Assembly: GCA_027574665.1 (NCBI GenBank)
Contig: CM050650.1
Coordinates: 104,753,086-104,817,085, forward strand
Direction: 5' to 3'
DNA: 64,000 nucleotides
Source of the DNA: Rhynochetos jubatus
Taxonomy: Eukaryota > Chordata > Aves > Eurypygiformes > Rhynochetidae
Shown here: positions 13,139 to 25,336 of the stretch, piece after piece
Layout: every line of letters starts with the position of its first letter
How positions within the stretch are numbered: position 1 is the first letter of the stretch
Position numbers and translations under genes: made by a program
The notes under the pieces: generated by a model
The model's database searches: none
Seen by the model: the letters and a program-made list of their open reading frames with translations, nothing else
What the model was told of the DNA's origin: nothing

Positions 13139-13350
13139 ATTCACAGATTCACAGAGTGTTAAGGGTTGTAAGGGACCTCTAGAGATCACCTAGTCCAACC
13201 CCCCTGCCAGAGCAGGATCACCTAGAGCAGATCACACAGGAACAAGTCCAGGCAGCTTTGGAAAGTCTCCAGGGAAGGAGACTCCACCCCCTCTCTGGGC
13301 AGCCTGTTCCAGTGCTCTGTCACCCTCACAGGGGAGAAGTGTTTCCTCAA
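13139..13350 (-). mobile_element. CR1 LINE 3' end, different subfamily, antisense
   Basis: Antisense CR1 end beginning with two GATTCACAG tail units. The minus frame contains [24 protein letters not shown], matching the last residues of CR1 ORF2. The 3' UTR wording ('agagatcacctagtccaacc') differs from the two commoner types in this window, so it belongs to another, probably older, CR1 subfamily. Confidence 0.85.
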
Positions 13351-13511
13351 GACATTGCACCATGTAGAAGGCAATTTGTATCCCTCACTACAGGAACTCA
13401 GTTGTAATCTAGCACCAAACTGGAGCAGCATGGTTTTCTGACATTGGCTGAATCTTATTGAGAAACGTGTTCTTAAGATATGAGAAAGCATTTAAATAAA
13501 AGTCAGACAAG

Positions 13512-13516
13512 AAAAG
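13512..13516. repeat. Possible target-site duplication, left copy
   Basis: AAAAG here and CAAAG at 15187-15191 flank the type B LTR and match at 4 of 5 bases if the LTR is taken to start at 13517. Tentative because the exact LTR end is uncertain by three bases. Confidence 0.4.
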
Positions 13517-13839
13517 TTTTATGGTTTAACCCCAGCTGTCAGCTAAGCACCACACAGCCACTCACTTACTCTCCCGGGGAGGGATGGGGGAGAGATTAAG
13601 GAGAGTAAATAAATGACAAAACTTGTGGGTTGAGATAGAGACAGTTTAATAAGTAAACCAAGAGCCACACACAGAAGCAAAGCAAACCAAGGAATGCATT
13701 CACCACTTCCCACCAGCAGGCAGGTGTTCAGCCATCTCCAGGAAAGCAGGGCTCCATCACTTGTAACGGTTACTTTAGGAAGACAAATGCCATAACTCTG
13801 AATGTCTGTGTGTCCCCTTCATTCTTCTTCCCCCAGTGT

Positions 13840-13844
13840 TATGG
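13840..13844. repeat. Target-site duplication of nested LTR, left copy
   Basis: TATGG here and TATGT at 14949-14953 flank the type A LTR (4 of 5 bases). The position agrees with the point at which the host type B LTR is interrupted. Confidence 0.65.
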
Positions 13845-14948
13845 TGTACTGGGTTTGCATGACAAGCTTTTAATAACATTTTAATAGCAGGGGGGCTACA
13901 GGCGGGTGGTGGGGAGGGGGGCTTCTGTGAAAAGCTGCTAGAAGCCTCCCCTACGTTTGATAGAGCAATGCCAGCTGGCTCCAAGATGGACACACCGCTG
14001 GCCAAGGCCAAGGCAATCACAGTCATAATGCTGCTGTGGTAACATGTTTGAGAAGGGGAAAAAGACAGAAGAGGGTATATTTTGCAGACAGAGAGAGGAA
14101 GATGTGTGAGAGAGAACACTGCAGACACCAAGCTCATTGGAGAAGGAGGGGGAAGAGGTGCTCCAGGTGCCATAGCAGAGATTCCCCAACAACCCATGGT
14201 GCAGACCATGGTGAGACCAGCTATGCCCTGCAGCCATGGAGGGTCATGGAGGAGCAGAGACCCACCTGCAGCTCGTGGAGGACACCACACTGGAGCAGGG
14301 GGATACCGAAAGGAGGCTGTGACCCCATGGGCAGCCCACACTGGAGCAGCCTCCTGGCAGAAGCTGTAGCCTTGTGGAGAGACTAGCCCAGGCTGGAGTA
14401 CGTTTGCTGGCAGGACCTGTGATCACACGGGGGACCCACTCTGGAGCAGTTTGTGAAGAACTGCAGCCCCTGGGAAGGACTCACGTTGGAGAAGTTGGTG
14501 GAGGACTGTCTGCTGTGGGAGGGACCCCACGCTGGAACAGGGGCAGTGTGTGAGGAGTCCTTCCCCTGAGGAGGAAGGAGTGACAGAGACAATGTGTGAT
14601 GGACTGACCACAAACCCCATTCCCTGTGCCACTGTACCACAAGGGACGAGTAGGCAATAAAAATAGGGAGTGAATTTGAGCCCAGGAAGAAGGGAGGGGT
14701 GGGGAGGTGTTTTAAGATTTGGGCTTAGTTCCTTTTTACTCTGATTTTGATTGATGATCAATTAAATTAATTTTTTCCCCCAAACTGAGTCTATTTTGCC
14801 CATGATGATAATTGCTGAATGATCTCTCCTTGTCCTTATCTTGAGCTGCGAGTGTTTCATCATATTTTCTCACCATGTCCAGCTGAGGAGGGGAGTGATA
14901 GAGCAGCTTGGTGTGCACCTGGCCTCCAGCTAGGGTCAACCCACCACA
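13845..14948 (+). mobile_element. Type A ERV solo LTR nested in type B LTR
   Basis: A 1,104-bp element opening TGTACTGGGTTTGCATG and closing GGTCAACCCACCACA, giving the 5'-TG...CA-3' ends of an LTR. The same sequence occurs in reverse at 62151-63201. It contains several degenerate 'ggagcag' rows (14290-14540) and an AATAAA/AATTAAA-rich zone near 14655-14770, consistent with a poly(A) signal region. Frames over 100 codons lie on both strands of its GC-rich part, but they overlap and show no known domain. No gag, pol or env adjoins it, so it is a solo LTR left by recombination. Confidence 0.88.
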
Positions 14949-15186
14949 TATGTGATGGAATATCCCTTTGGTCAGTTGGGGTCAGCTGTCCCAGGTGTGT
15001 CCCCTCCCAACTCCTTGTTCACTGGTACTCACTGGTGGGGTGGGGTGAGGAGCAGAAAAGGCCTTGACTCTGTAAGCACTGCTCAGCAATAATGAAAACA
15101 TCCCTGCTATCAGCACAAATCCAAAACATAGTCCCATATGAGTTACTATGAAGAAAATTAAATCTATCCCAGCCAAAACCAGCACA

Positions 15187-18100
15187 CAAAGAAAAAAAAA
15201 AAAAAAGTGATAAAAGTGTAACTGTTGAGACAGCAACAGTTAGCAGCTCAAGGCTATGTTAGAAAGTGTTCTGACACAAAAAGGTCTAGAACTTTAAGTT
15301 AAATAAAAAGCAACAAAAAAGCATATTATCTGCAGAGACTGCAGTTCTGCAATAACAAGGAGCAGCCTCTTCTGAAAAGCAGCAGAGAGTGATCCTTTTC
15401 CATCTGATTGACACCTCTCTGGCCAGCTAATCTAGCACCTAATCAGCAATGGTGAGTATATTAATGCTTAGCCTAGTAGCTCATTAGCCATAGCTATCTA
15501 TCGTGTGTGTTGGCCAAGGTATAATTACTCTGTTGTCTATATACCCTTGCATAGTTTCTTTGATAAAAGAGGCCCAAGCATAAGTAATCAGAAGAGGAAG
15601 GTTATATCTGGATTTACAATCCAGGTACTTAAATGCCGTTCGATTTGCAAAACCGTTCTTTTATAGCTTCACCAGACACCTCTATTAGTACCAGTCCAAT
15701 GACTATGGCATAGTTTTACTTAAAAAAATCTGATTAAATTAATTCCACAAAATGATGAATTCATGAATATATTGTGAGGACCTAGCAAAAGGTCCCACCT
15801 CCATGCCAATTAGAAAAACATCAGCGACACTGCTGCTAATGTTATGAGCTGAAAATTGACAGTAGATAATGTTCAGTTTTCTAACAAATGGGCAAAGTGC
15901 TAAACAACCATTTATGATCACAATGATGGCATCTTCTTGATAGTGTGCTAGTAAAGAACTTTCCTGTTTGGGATGTCAGGTTTTCTCAGACCACAGGTAG
16001 TGCAGGTTGCTCAGATCTACAGGATCTACTCAGATCATCAGTTAGCAAGCAATTCAATAACCCTACATGTCTGATACTTGCAGAACAGACAGCAAATTCT
16101 GTTTTAAACACAAAATGTTGTGTCATTGAACATGGCAGTCACAAAAAAAAATGATTGAAAGGTAACCTTGTTATTGCATCTATTTAAATACAAAATCTTA
16201 GAAAATGAAAGGTCTCAAGGAGGCACTATAGAATGTACTAGTAAAGTACTTCTGTTTTGTGAAAGATGGCCCCTGGGACAAGTTTGATGGAAATGGCAGA
16301 TCCAACATTTCACTGTTACATTTATGTACTTCATTAGGTGGGGTGAAAGATTTTTATAAGCCTTCTCAACACACAGTTCAAGGAAGCAAAGGAAATGCTT
16401 CCTGTTCTGGAAGGTGAGTGATGCACAGGGAGGAGATTCAAGAAACTGATGATCAAATAAAAACGTCTAATAGTTCCCTGAATGCTTGAAATCAGTATAT
16501 GTCCCTAAAACGCCACTGGTGTTGTGCCATTCCATAGTGAAAATGGTCAAATACTATTAGAGTGAGAGGAATGTCTAGTAGAAACACTTGACAGTTTATT
16601 CAATTCTCCATCTTCTCTTTCTGATGGAATGAGAACTGAAATCCAGTGGGCAGCAAACTGCGGTACCGTCTACTGTGCTGGAGACTTTAGAAATCACGAA
16701 ACAGATGTCACAGCACAAGGCTAAGTACTGCCGACATTTCTGCCAAAATAAACAAATCTGGAGGTTAGGATCTAATCACAAATGATTGCAGCTCTTCGCT
16801 GTTACATGTTAAATTAGAGTCCACAGTAGCTGAAGGGTGCAGATGTCACCCACCTACTCAAACTGAAATCTGTCCCATCATGGTATGATAAGGACTGGGA
16901 TATAAAATTTCTGCCAGTTGTTGGGGAAATCTTTTCTGCAGTAGATCTCTACAAGCTTGAGGCAGAAAGTGATGCTCAGAAAGTCAGTGTTGAGGCATGG
17001 TTCATGTGACTTTGAAACCCATGAAGATTCAAGGGTTATGAACAGAACAAAAGTAACATCTGTGAGTGATCTTTGTCAGTCAGTGAAAGCCTTTGGCCCT
17101 ATGACAACACTGTGACTAACTGTCAGGATTTCTTGGAGAGAACTTCACTACATTCAGCTATCCAGATTAACTTGCAGACTGTTGTCTTACATTACAATGG
17201 CACACCAGCTACAATCTTTAGGTAAGCAGCAGTGCCAGGGTCTTTTGCAGTCTCATGTGGTTCTCAGTAAAGCTCCATTGATCCACTGGTATAAGACTGC
17301 CGTGAATACAACTCCTTCTTAGATTTAGGCACGATGCTATACAGCCCCACATCCTTTAATGCGGATGGTGGTATGTTCCACCTACAGAGATGACCTCAAG
17401 TCCACAGAGCGAGTGGGCCCTGCCAGCACTGGGCTGCAGACCTCATTACTGGCTGCTTTGTCTGCACCACTGGGCGTCTCAACCTGCACCTCAGCGTGAG
17501 GGAAACAGTGATCCTGTCTCTGCCTCTCCCAGCCCTATGTACTGGCTGTGCAGTACGGAAATCTGAAAAATAGCTCTGCCAGCCTGAGTTTTCTCACTGA
17601 CTCTCTCTATAAATTCACACAGAGGATAGCAAAAGCTGGTGTAGCTTCTGAGAGTTTGAATCAGCGTGTCTGGAATTAAAAGGGCATCTGATTTCAAACA
17701 CATGTTAATGTGCACTGTGTGGTTGTCACCATTCTTGTCTATGGTGGTAATACTTGGACAAATTAACACTTTTCACATCAAGCCTTCCAGCCAGTTCTGT
17801 TTGACTTATCTTTCTGCCCTTAATGGTGTTAAAATGTATTGCACAATACGATCCCAAGCAGTACTGAGGTAGCATTCCTCCAGGGCTGAGGTACACTGGC
17901 CCAAGCATCTGATGCTTATTTCAGAAAAATGATTGCTCAGAGCTATTTTCTTATTTTAAAATGTGTGAACAGCTGAGAGGTTGGCCAATGAATTGTTAAC
18001 CAGACATGCTAAAAGCAAATCAGCTGTGTGGCATTAGCTCTACAGCACGGGACACTGCAGCTAAAAAATTGTCTGTTGTGCCAGTGATCATGAACTGATG

Positions 18101-18914
18101 CCTTCAAAGCCAATGAGCTAATCTTACTGACACTGTGCAGCACAGAGCACAGCAAGGGAAAGCAGGCGGCTACCCTTCATGCATGTAGCTCTTTTGATAA
18201 AAGTAGCAGGCATATACCTCACCAAATTATCCATAAAAGCAGAATCCTCGTATGATTAACTAGTGGAAGACTGGCAATAACATTTTCTGTATTTACTATG
18301 TAGATTCTTCAATTCTGAAGGTTATGAAATTGAACATCTTTGCCTGTGAACAGAATATGCAATAGAAAAGCTGTGGTCAAATAATGCAGTGGGGTGTGTT
18401 TCTTTCAATTCTGTGAAAACTACAGTTGAAAATATTGACTAAGGCGGTGGAAACACTTTGGTCAAAAATCTTGAAATATTTCAGTTTCCTAAGAGGATTT
18501 CTTCAGGAAAGATTAAATCTGTCCAAATCTAGTCTTTAGAAAGAAGTGAGGTATATGACAGCTGCAACAGTATTTTTTAATTAAATTTCTCAGAATTAAA
18601 TTGTTGCAGTTCAATATTCTGCCCAAAAGTCATATATGGAAAATGGACATAAATTTACATTTGCAAAAAAAAAAAAAAAAAAAAAAAATTCTATAGAAGA
18701 GAAAAATAGTTTGGGATCATTTCAATATAACCTTTACAGTAACCTTGGGATTTCCAGGATTAATCTTTCATACAGCATTTCTATTCTATGAAAGAATCAG
18801 TCCAAGTGCTCTGATAAGACAAAGACAATTCAGTTTCTTAACAAGTGATGCCCAATATTGATTAATTAACCTTCACACTAAATTGTATTTTGCTTTATCA
18901 TTCTTGGCAGTACT
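15187..18914. other. Unique DNA, no confirmed gene
   Basis: Begins with an A-rich run (15192-15206) and a perfect 8-bp inverted repeat with a 6-base loop at 15220-15241. The rest is unique DNA. A GC-richer portion at about 16600-17650 holds a protein-like stretch at 16830-17006 that I could not assign (see findings). No splice-flanked exon series can be built. A24 lies at 18665-18688. Confidence 0.5.
18665..18688. repeat. A24 homopolymer
   Basis: Twenty-four adenines in unique DNA. No retroposed body is recognisable upstream. Confidence 0.95.
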
Positions 18915-19169
18915 GAAGATGGGGTCTCAAAAGAGCAGAGTAGAAGGGAAGAATCACCTACCTTGACCTGCTGGCCACTCTTCTCTGTACACAGCCCAGG
19001 ATGCGATTTGCTTTCTGGGCTGCCAGCACACACTGCAGGATCACATTCAGCTCTTCATCCACCAGTACCCCAAAGTTCTTCTCCTCAGGGCTGCTCTCGA
19101 TCTATTCTCCAGACACCTTGTACTTGTGCTTGGGATTGCCCTGACCCAGGTGCAGAACCTTGCAACTGG
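18915..19169 (-). mobile_element. CR1 LINE internal fragment, antisense
   Basis: About 255 bases of CR1 ORF2 in reverse, recognised by 'ggggtctcaaaagagcagag', 'ctgggctgccagcacacact' and 'cttgggattgccctgaccca', also present in or near the 5331-6105 copy. It lacks the CR1 3' end, which true insertions always carry, so the tail must have been lost by deletion or rearrangement. Only the region just after the RT domain is left and nothing is intact. Confidence 0.88.
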
Positions 19170-19255
19170 TACTCAAATACATTTCAGAAGAGACTCATAT
19201 GGTACCCCAGAGTAGATATTATGGGTTTAGGTAGGAAGTTCCTGAGCTTTTATCT
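19170..19255. other. 86-bp spacer between two CR1 fragments
   Basis: Unrecognised sequence between a minus-strand and a plus-strand CR1 fragment; it may mark the junction of the rearrangement that removed the end of the first copy. Confidence 0.4.
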
Positions 19256-19650
19256 CAGGAGCGGCTGAAGGAGCTGGTGTTTTTAGCCTAAAGAAGAGGT
19301 GGCTGAGGGGAGACCTGAATGCTCTCTACAGCTCCCTGAAAGGAGGTTGCAGAGAGGTGGGTGCTGGCCTGTTCTCCTGGGTAACTGGTGACAGGACAAG
19401 AAGAAATGGCCTCAAGTTGCGTCAGGGGAAGATTAGATTAGAAAAACTTTTCTAGTAGAAAGAGTGGTCAGGCATTGGAACAGGCTGCCCAGGGAAGTGG
19501 TGGAGTCAGCATCACTCGAGGTGTTCAAGGAACGTGTAGAAATGGCACTTGATGACATGGTCTAGTGGGTATGGTAGTGTTGGGTTGATGGTTGGATTAG
19601 ATGATATTACAGGTGTTTTCCAACGTTAACGATTCTGTGATTCTGTGATC
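19256..19650 (+). mobile_element. CR1 LINE, 5'-truncated
   Basis: Sense CR1 end starting at 'caggagcggctgaaggagct', through the 'ggaacaggctgcccagggaa' block of ORF2, to the tail GATTCTGTGATTCTGTGAT. The 3' UTR type is the same as at 1415 and 25337 and differs from the adjacent 18915 fragment, so the two are separate insertions. Frames are broken. Confidence 0.92.
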
Positions 19651-22600
19651 TAAAATTATGTCAATTTGAGTTTTTGTGATTTTGAATTGCTTGAAACGGA
19701 ATATAACCGGGAATAACTGACAATGCAAAGATCCTTGGTTCTCTCAGACTTAGGTTTTGTTTAAATAGATGTATAGTGGTTAAGTGAGGGGAAACACCAT
19801 GTAGAATAAATCCAAACCTTACCAAAGCAGATGCCTTTCAGAGCAGGATTTGATATCTCTGAATTCCCAGCTCAGTGACAAAATAAAACCTGTTGATAAT
19901 GCTAAAATGATAATACTTATAACCTTTAATAATCTCAATTAAAAATAAAGGGAGAAGGCTGCCTGAGCAAGCATGTGCCCAAGTAACCATCTGGTCTTGA
20001 TCTGGCATAGAAGGAGAGGATTGCCAGCACATACCAGATTAGTGGCCCAGGTTAAAATCAAACAAAAATTTCTAGGAGGAATTATAATACATAATCTGAT
20101 GTATTTTTTGATGTGCTTCTGTTTCAAGAATAAGAATTTAAGATAAGATAGGACGATCAATATTAAGTATTACTGTTTACACAAATAATATATATAGCAA
20201 ATTCTGCCATGCTTAAAGTTTTTGTTTTGGTTTGTGCTTTTTGTAAAAAAAATAAAAATATGATATCTTAGTATTCTCATATGGATACATCAGTTTTCCA
20301 GGGGAAGATAGTAAAGAAGGAAAAATGCTGTAAATATCAAACCAGAAATTTATAACGTTTTTAGATACATCTTACTCAAGAGAAAAAGATGGATGATATT
20401 TACAGGGAAGTGAAGATAACTTCTAATATGCATTAAAATAATATTGTCATGCATACAGTGTTTGCAAGAAATTGTTCTGGAAGTTTGCAATAATCCAAGA
20501 AGTTATAGGTGAGATGTAATGCCTCTACAGTATTACAGGAGATATAATGCATCTTCTGCCAACCACAGCCTTTATTTATAACTTGGTGGAATTATAAATT
20601 GGTATTTTTCTCTGACAAAAGGTTGTGCTCTCATTGCTTATTATTATTATTAAACATTGTGTATATAGATGTAGCCTGGTATAGTCCATAATTTAGAAGG
20701 TTGATTCTAAATCTCATGAGAATTAATTCTGGAGTAACTTCCAAGTACCAGGAGAGGAGGAACCAACCTGTATATATTGGTAGTTGTTAAATGTTGGTAA
20801 ATTTATGCTTGGGACTAGGTGATGAAGTAGGCTGAAAACTACGTTCTGTCACCTAGGAAAAGTCCTTTCCTCTGTTTTCCTGTTCCAAACTATGTTGCTG
20901 TTAGACCTTTATTCTATGTGTAATATATTGTCTGCCGGTAAACAACGCTAAATATTTCAAGAAAACAAACACACTTAGAAAAAATGGCATGGCTTCATGC
21001 CGCTTGTCTCTAGATGTCTAAGAGTTAGGGAGGAATAGCTAGTTCCCTTCTTACAAAGACATCCCCAAGCTTGTTTCTAGTGCCTGTGAAGGTTACTTAC
21101 AGAAGCAGCCCAGAATTAGATGACTAAAGTATATTTGCCTGGTTGTGGTACATCAAACATAAGACACTACTTAAAAATATATATAGATAGATCACACTAA
21201 TTACAGACAAAAATGCATTATTTAAGGTCTATTTGAACATTTTTATACTTAAAATCAATAAAATTGACTTTGCAGTCATACTGATGTTGAAACATTTTGT
21301 TCCGTTCACTTTATCTGTTTGCAATTAGATGTAGTCAGCTGCCCTATAATGTTGGAAGAAGGGAAAATATTTACTTCATCTTTTCTACAGCCCCTGCTTC
21401 AAAATTATAAATTGCCTCACTGTGCCAGGCTTTCAAAGTCAAAGACTTTTTTTAGGAACCTGCACTCTTGCATTAAGCAAGATGATCAGATTTTGAGTCA
21501 TCTAAAAATCCATGGGTCAGGTGGTCACACACAAAGTTGCTGAAAGTCATTTACTAGCTAGCCATGCTTCAGAGAACCTGTTGTCTTTCTAGGGCTTCCA
21601 TGACCTCTATGCTAAGTGCTGGGTGCACTTGTATGTACAGCAGTGTAATAAATAGTGCATTTAATGCTGTTGTCACTGTAGCAAATGTTCATTTTCCCAA
21701 TGAATGAATAAGACCGGTTTCTGCTCACAGATTTTTTATTATGGAAAATTATTTTGCCTTAACCAAAATCTTTCCCTTTTCCCCACTGACTGCTTGTGCT
21801 GTTTTTCATATTTTTTTCTTATCTGTGTGCTTATGTTCTCTTCTCTTGTTGCCTCTAAAAGAAAACTGGGACCGGTCTTGAGACAGGTAAAAGCTTTTTT
21901 AAATTGTAAAGGGGATTTGCTTATGGATCATCCCTTAGATATATTTCTAAACCTATACATTGTTTGAAAATGTTAATCTTTATGAATTCAGTTTCTTTAT
22001 TTGCTATATAAAAGTTGTCTCCATTATCTTATAATAGTTCCCCAGCTCTCCAGTAAAATTTGAAAATTTAGAAATCATAGTAGCCTCTTTAATTTTAGGG
22101 CAGAACGTATTCATTGTTAGAAATGCATCTAAAAACCTACAGATGCTTGATTACAGCTTCCAGGGGCAATCATCTTGTTAAATTACAAGTGGCTTAGCAT
22201 TTGCCAAACTTTACTGTCTCTTATAATAACAAACATTTCCAAAATTGATTTTTGCATATAAGAATGTGCAGATTTCTATAAAATGTAGGCAGCATTTCAG
22301 AAATATTCAACAGCAATAAAATGCCCCTTAAAACTTTCCTTCACTTAATTTTTTTAATGTGCTTTTAATACATTTCTGATAAATTTCAGAATCAAGTGTG
22401 AGATATGAAGCACTAAAATAATAATAATAAAAAAAAATCGTATGTGATCCATTTCCTTGGTTTAGACTAAGATGAAAGTTACAGCAATTTATAAAAAGCC
22501 TAAATGTTATGATGGGCCAGTACATTTTCTGTTCGTATTCAGGTAACAGTATAATCAACATAAATAATGGAAGTTGAAATTGTCAGTTTTTGAAAAACAG

Positions 22601-25336
22601 GAAATATTCTTCTGAAGCTCAAAACATTTTTAATGTAAATATTAAACTAGGCTCTGCTTTTATTAGTGACTTACCCAGCCCTAATTTATGTTATGTAGTT
22701 GCATGTCGGTATAACTCTGTTATCCTAAGTAGACTAACTCAAATCTGTATCTGTGGATAAATGATGTAAAATTTATTAATATTAGAGAACCCTACATGAC
22801 TGCTGTGTACCATAGCAACACCTCTTTTTGCATGCCCTGTGTACTGAAGTCTAATATTAGACATGTCATTACCTGACTGGTATTATTTGGCATAGCTATG
22901 CATACTTGTAAAATGGAATGACTAAAATACCATTCATCTGCATAGCAACTGATTTTCACAGTCTGCTCTTCAAAATTAATTCAAAATTACTGACAGTGAT
23001 TATTTATGCATGAACACTGTAGACAAACTCCATTATGCAGCTGACTGCATAGTTGATATCTACAGTAAATCAAAGATGCATTTGACAATGCATGTAAGAT
23101 TATTTTGGAAACTAATTACAAATTAACAAATCATAAATACAGATATGCTGCACACTACTGTGAGGAATGTCTTTGTTTATACTGGGGCTAGGAAGATTCC
23201 TAGTCTTTACTGAATTCTTCAGATTTCTGACCATGTACTGACTTCAGTGACATGTTTGGCTCTTCCAAATTTTTCAGTTAAATAAATAACCCACATTCTC
23301 TGAAAGTACCTCTTCCACTTTTATTGAATGATATTATTCTATCCTCTCCAAAGACCATTTGAACCCTTCATAAGTGTATGGGAAGAACTTCTGCCGCTGT
23401 TCTGTGTATCTCCCAGTCCTTAACAGCAGCACATTTCTACCAGGTTATCAGTTTCCAAGTTTGCAACATTCGATGACTGAGAGCGGTTACATTTTGTCAG
23501 ACATCTACACATGACGATGTCTTTGCTAATCCATCTTTGGTGGCCCCAAGTCTGGTGGAGCCAACAATGGACATGAAGGCTTCTTTTCCAGTGGCTGTTC
23601 CGAGCTAAATGTGGTCACACCGAACCAAAGAACCAGGAAAACGAGGAGCATAAAAGGAGGCAGAAGCTTAGCATATATTCAATCTTTAGAGCAAAAGGAA
23701 GGATTTTCATTATTAATCTGAAATACAATAGATACTATTAGACTGATCTTAAAAGTAATAAGGAAAAATGGAAACTCAGAAAATATCATGATATAAGTAT
23801 CATTTAGCTAACTGAAGGGAGAAAAAAATCTTTGAAGAACATGTTGACCAGTTTAGAAGAGACAATTAAATGCCACATGATGTCTAAAACTGATCATATC
23901 ATCACTTGTAGAATACAGAGGTTGAAAAATGGGTCAAAAGCATACATCTTTCATTCTTGGGTATATACATTTCTTCACTGTATGGCATTCTGTCCAAAAT
24001 GAAGCTCTGAATAAAAACTTCTGAAAGAACAAGACCCATTAAATCAGGCCAAAATATTCAAAAGCTGTAATCTTTCTAATAACATCAAGGGCCAACCAGT
24101 GCTAGAAAAATATTTTCAGTAGTGGTAAAAGCTCCATGAAGAAACTTCTAAATGACAGTCTATAATAGTGTCTTCTTCAAGGCAATGACTGAGCTGGAGA
24201 TCTCTGAATTGACATAGATTTTGGTATTACATTTTTATTACAGAAATACAGAACCAGCCCAATCTTATGAATTCGTGTTAGTCTTGATGCCTTCAATGTT
24301 AAAACACTTTCAAGAAATAAAAACAGGTAAGGTGATAATCAAAGTTTCAATTAAAATTCTAGAATTTTAGAAACAATACATTAGAAAAGAAATAAAACAT
24401 TTAAAAAAATTAAAGTTACTCTTACAACTTATATAGCTGCTCCAGTATACCTCACCTATAATCACTGAGATAAATACTGGCTGGAGAAGCAAGAAACCTG
24501 CAATGCATGAGTTAAATGTGCTGCTGGGAAATCCTCTCAGGCTATAAATCTTTTCCTCTGTTTCTTCTCTGAGAGATGCTCATTCAGGTTTCTGTCCCAA
24601 ATACAGTACAAATGGAATATCGGCGGGTCTCACTTCATACTTTGATGATATTTCAGATTCTTTCCCTTCTTCTAAATCAGGCAGATAATATACTATTATA
24701 AACAAAATAATATTTTAAGTTCCTGTATATTATAAACCACAAGAAGATATATAAATATGCCTGTCTATGTATCCCATTTAAAAGTTGTTAGGCAGTCTGT
24801 TAAGTCTCTGGTGGTGAGTTTTTGATAAAATACATGCACGTTGTCAGACTAGACATTAAATATAAGAGGAAGGCTCTTATTGAGGCAACCTGCTTAACCG
24901 ACTTGCTACTCATAAGAAGCCTCTACCCCAGGCAAAACCTGACCTAATTAATTTTGTGCTAATTTTTTGATGAAACTATTCTCATCTAATTAAAATAGTT
25001 TAACTGAATGTGTTTCATTGGCCTATATAGCTCTGAACACCTAGAGCTGACAGAAGAAACAGAATTGGGATTTTTAAAAATCTTTGTATTCATAAAAGAC
25101 CTAGAGAGATATAAGCAGTCTAGACACCATAGTCCCAGAAATTGTTTGCTTTAGATGGAGTTCAGATGTTATTCCGCAGCGTGTCTTATTTCTATAACTA
25201 TTCTTTTTAACACAGCCAGATAAGAAAAAAATAATTTAGATTAATTGAATGTGAATTTAATATAATGTTTTTCAGGCAGTTTGTGCTTTAGTGTGACACC
25301 TTAGTTAAACAGACTTGTGCAATATTCTCTAAAAAT
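19651..25336. other. Long unique AT-rich stretch, no gene seen
   Basis: Nearly 5.7 kb without a recognisable transposon. It has only small simple repeats, such as (TTA)n at 20639-20652 and AAT-rich sequence near 22416-22436. Open frames do not exceed 87 codons. The block 22640-23170 stands out for motif content (see findings) and might be a conserved regulatory element. Confidence 0.55.
22890..22901. repeat. 12-bp perfect palindrome
   Basis: GCATAGCTATGC is its own reverse complement. It could be a dimeric transcription-factor site, but a 12-bp palindrome can also arise by chance in this much sequence. Confidence 0.5.

Larger units (their letters stand above)
13517..15186 (-). mobile_element. 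Type B ERV solo LTR, interrupted by a type A LTR
   Basis: The outer parts 13517-13844 and 14949-15186 form one ~566-bp LTR in minus orientation. The left part starts 'atggtttaaccccagctg' and includes 'aacttgtgggttgagata', shared with the copy at 58729. The right part continues from 'atccctttggtcag' to 'cagccaaaaccagcaca' exactly where the 58729 copy would continue. On the sense strand it would open TGTGCTGGTTTTGGCTGGGA and close in a TTAAACCATA-like end. No internal retroviral genes flank it, so it is a solo LTR. The 5-bp duplications suggested here and seen at 55867 fit an ERVL-like integrase. Confidence 0.85.

Noticed and set aside
13775-14386. Overlapping frames of 99-188 codons in a GC-rich block
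   Set aside because: They sit inside type B and type A LTR sequence, occur on both strands at once and show no domain.
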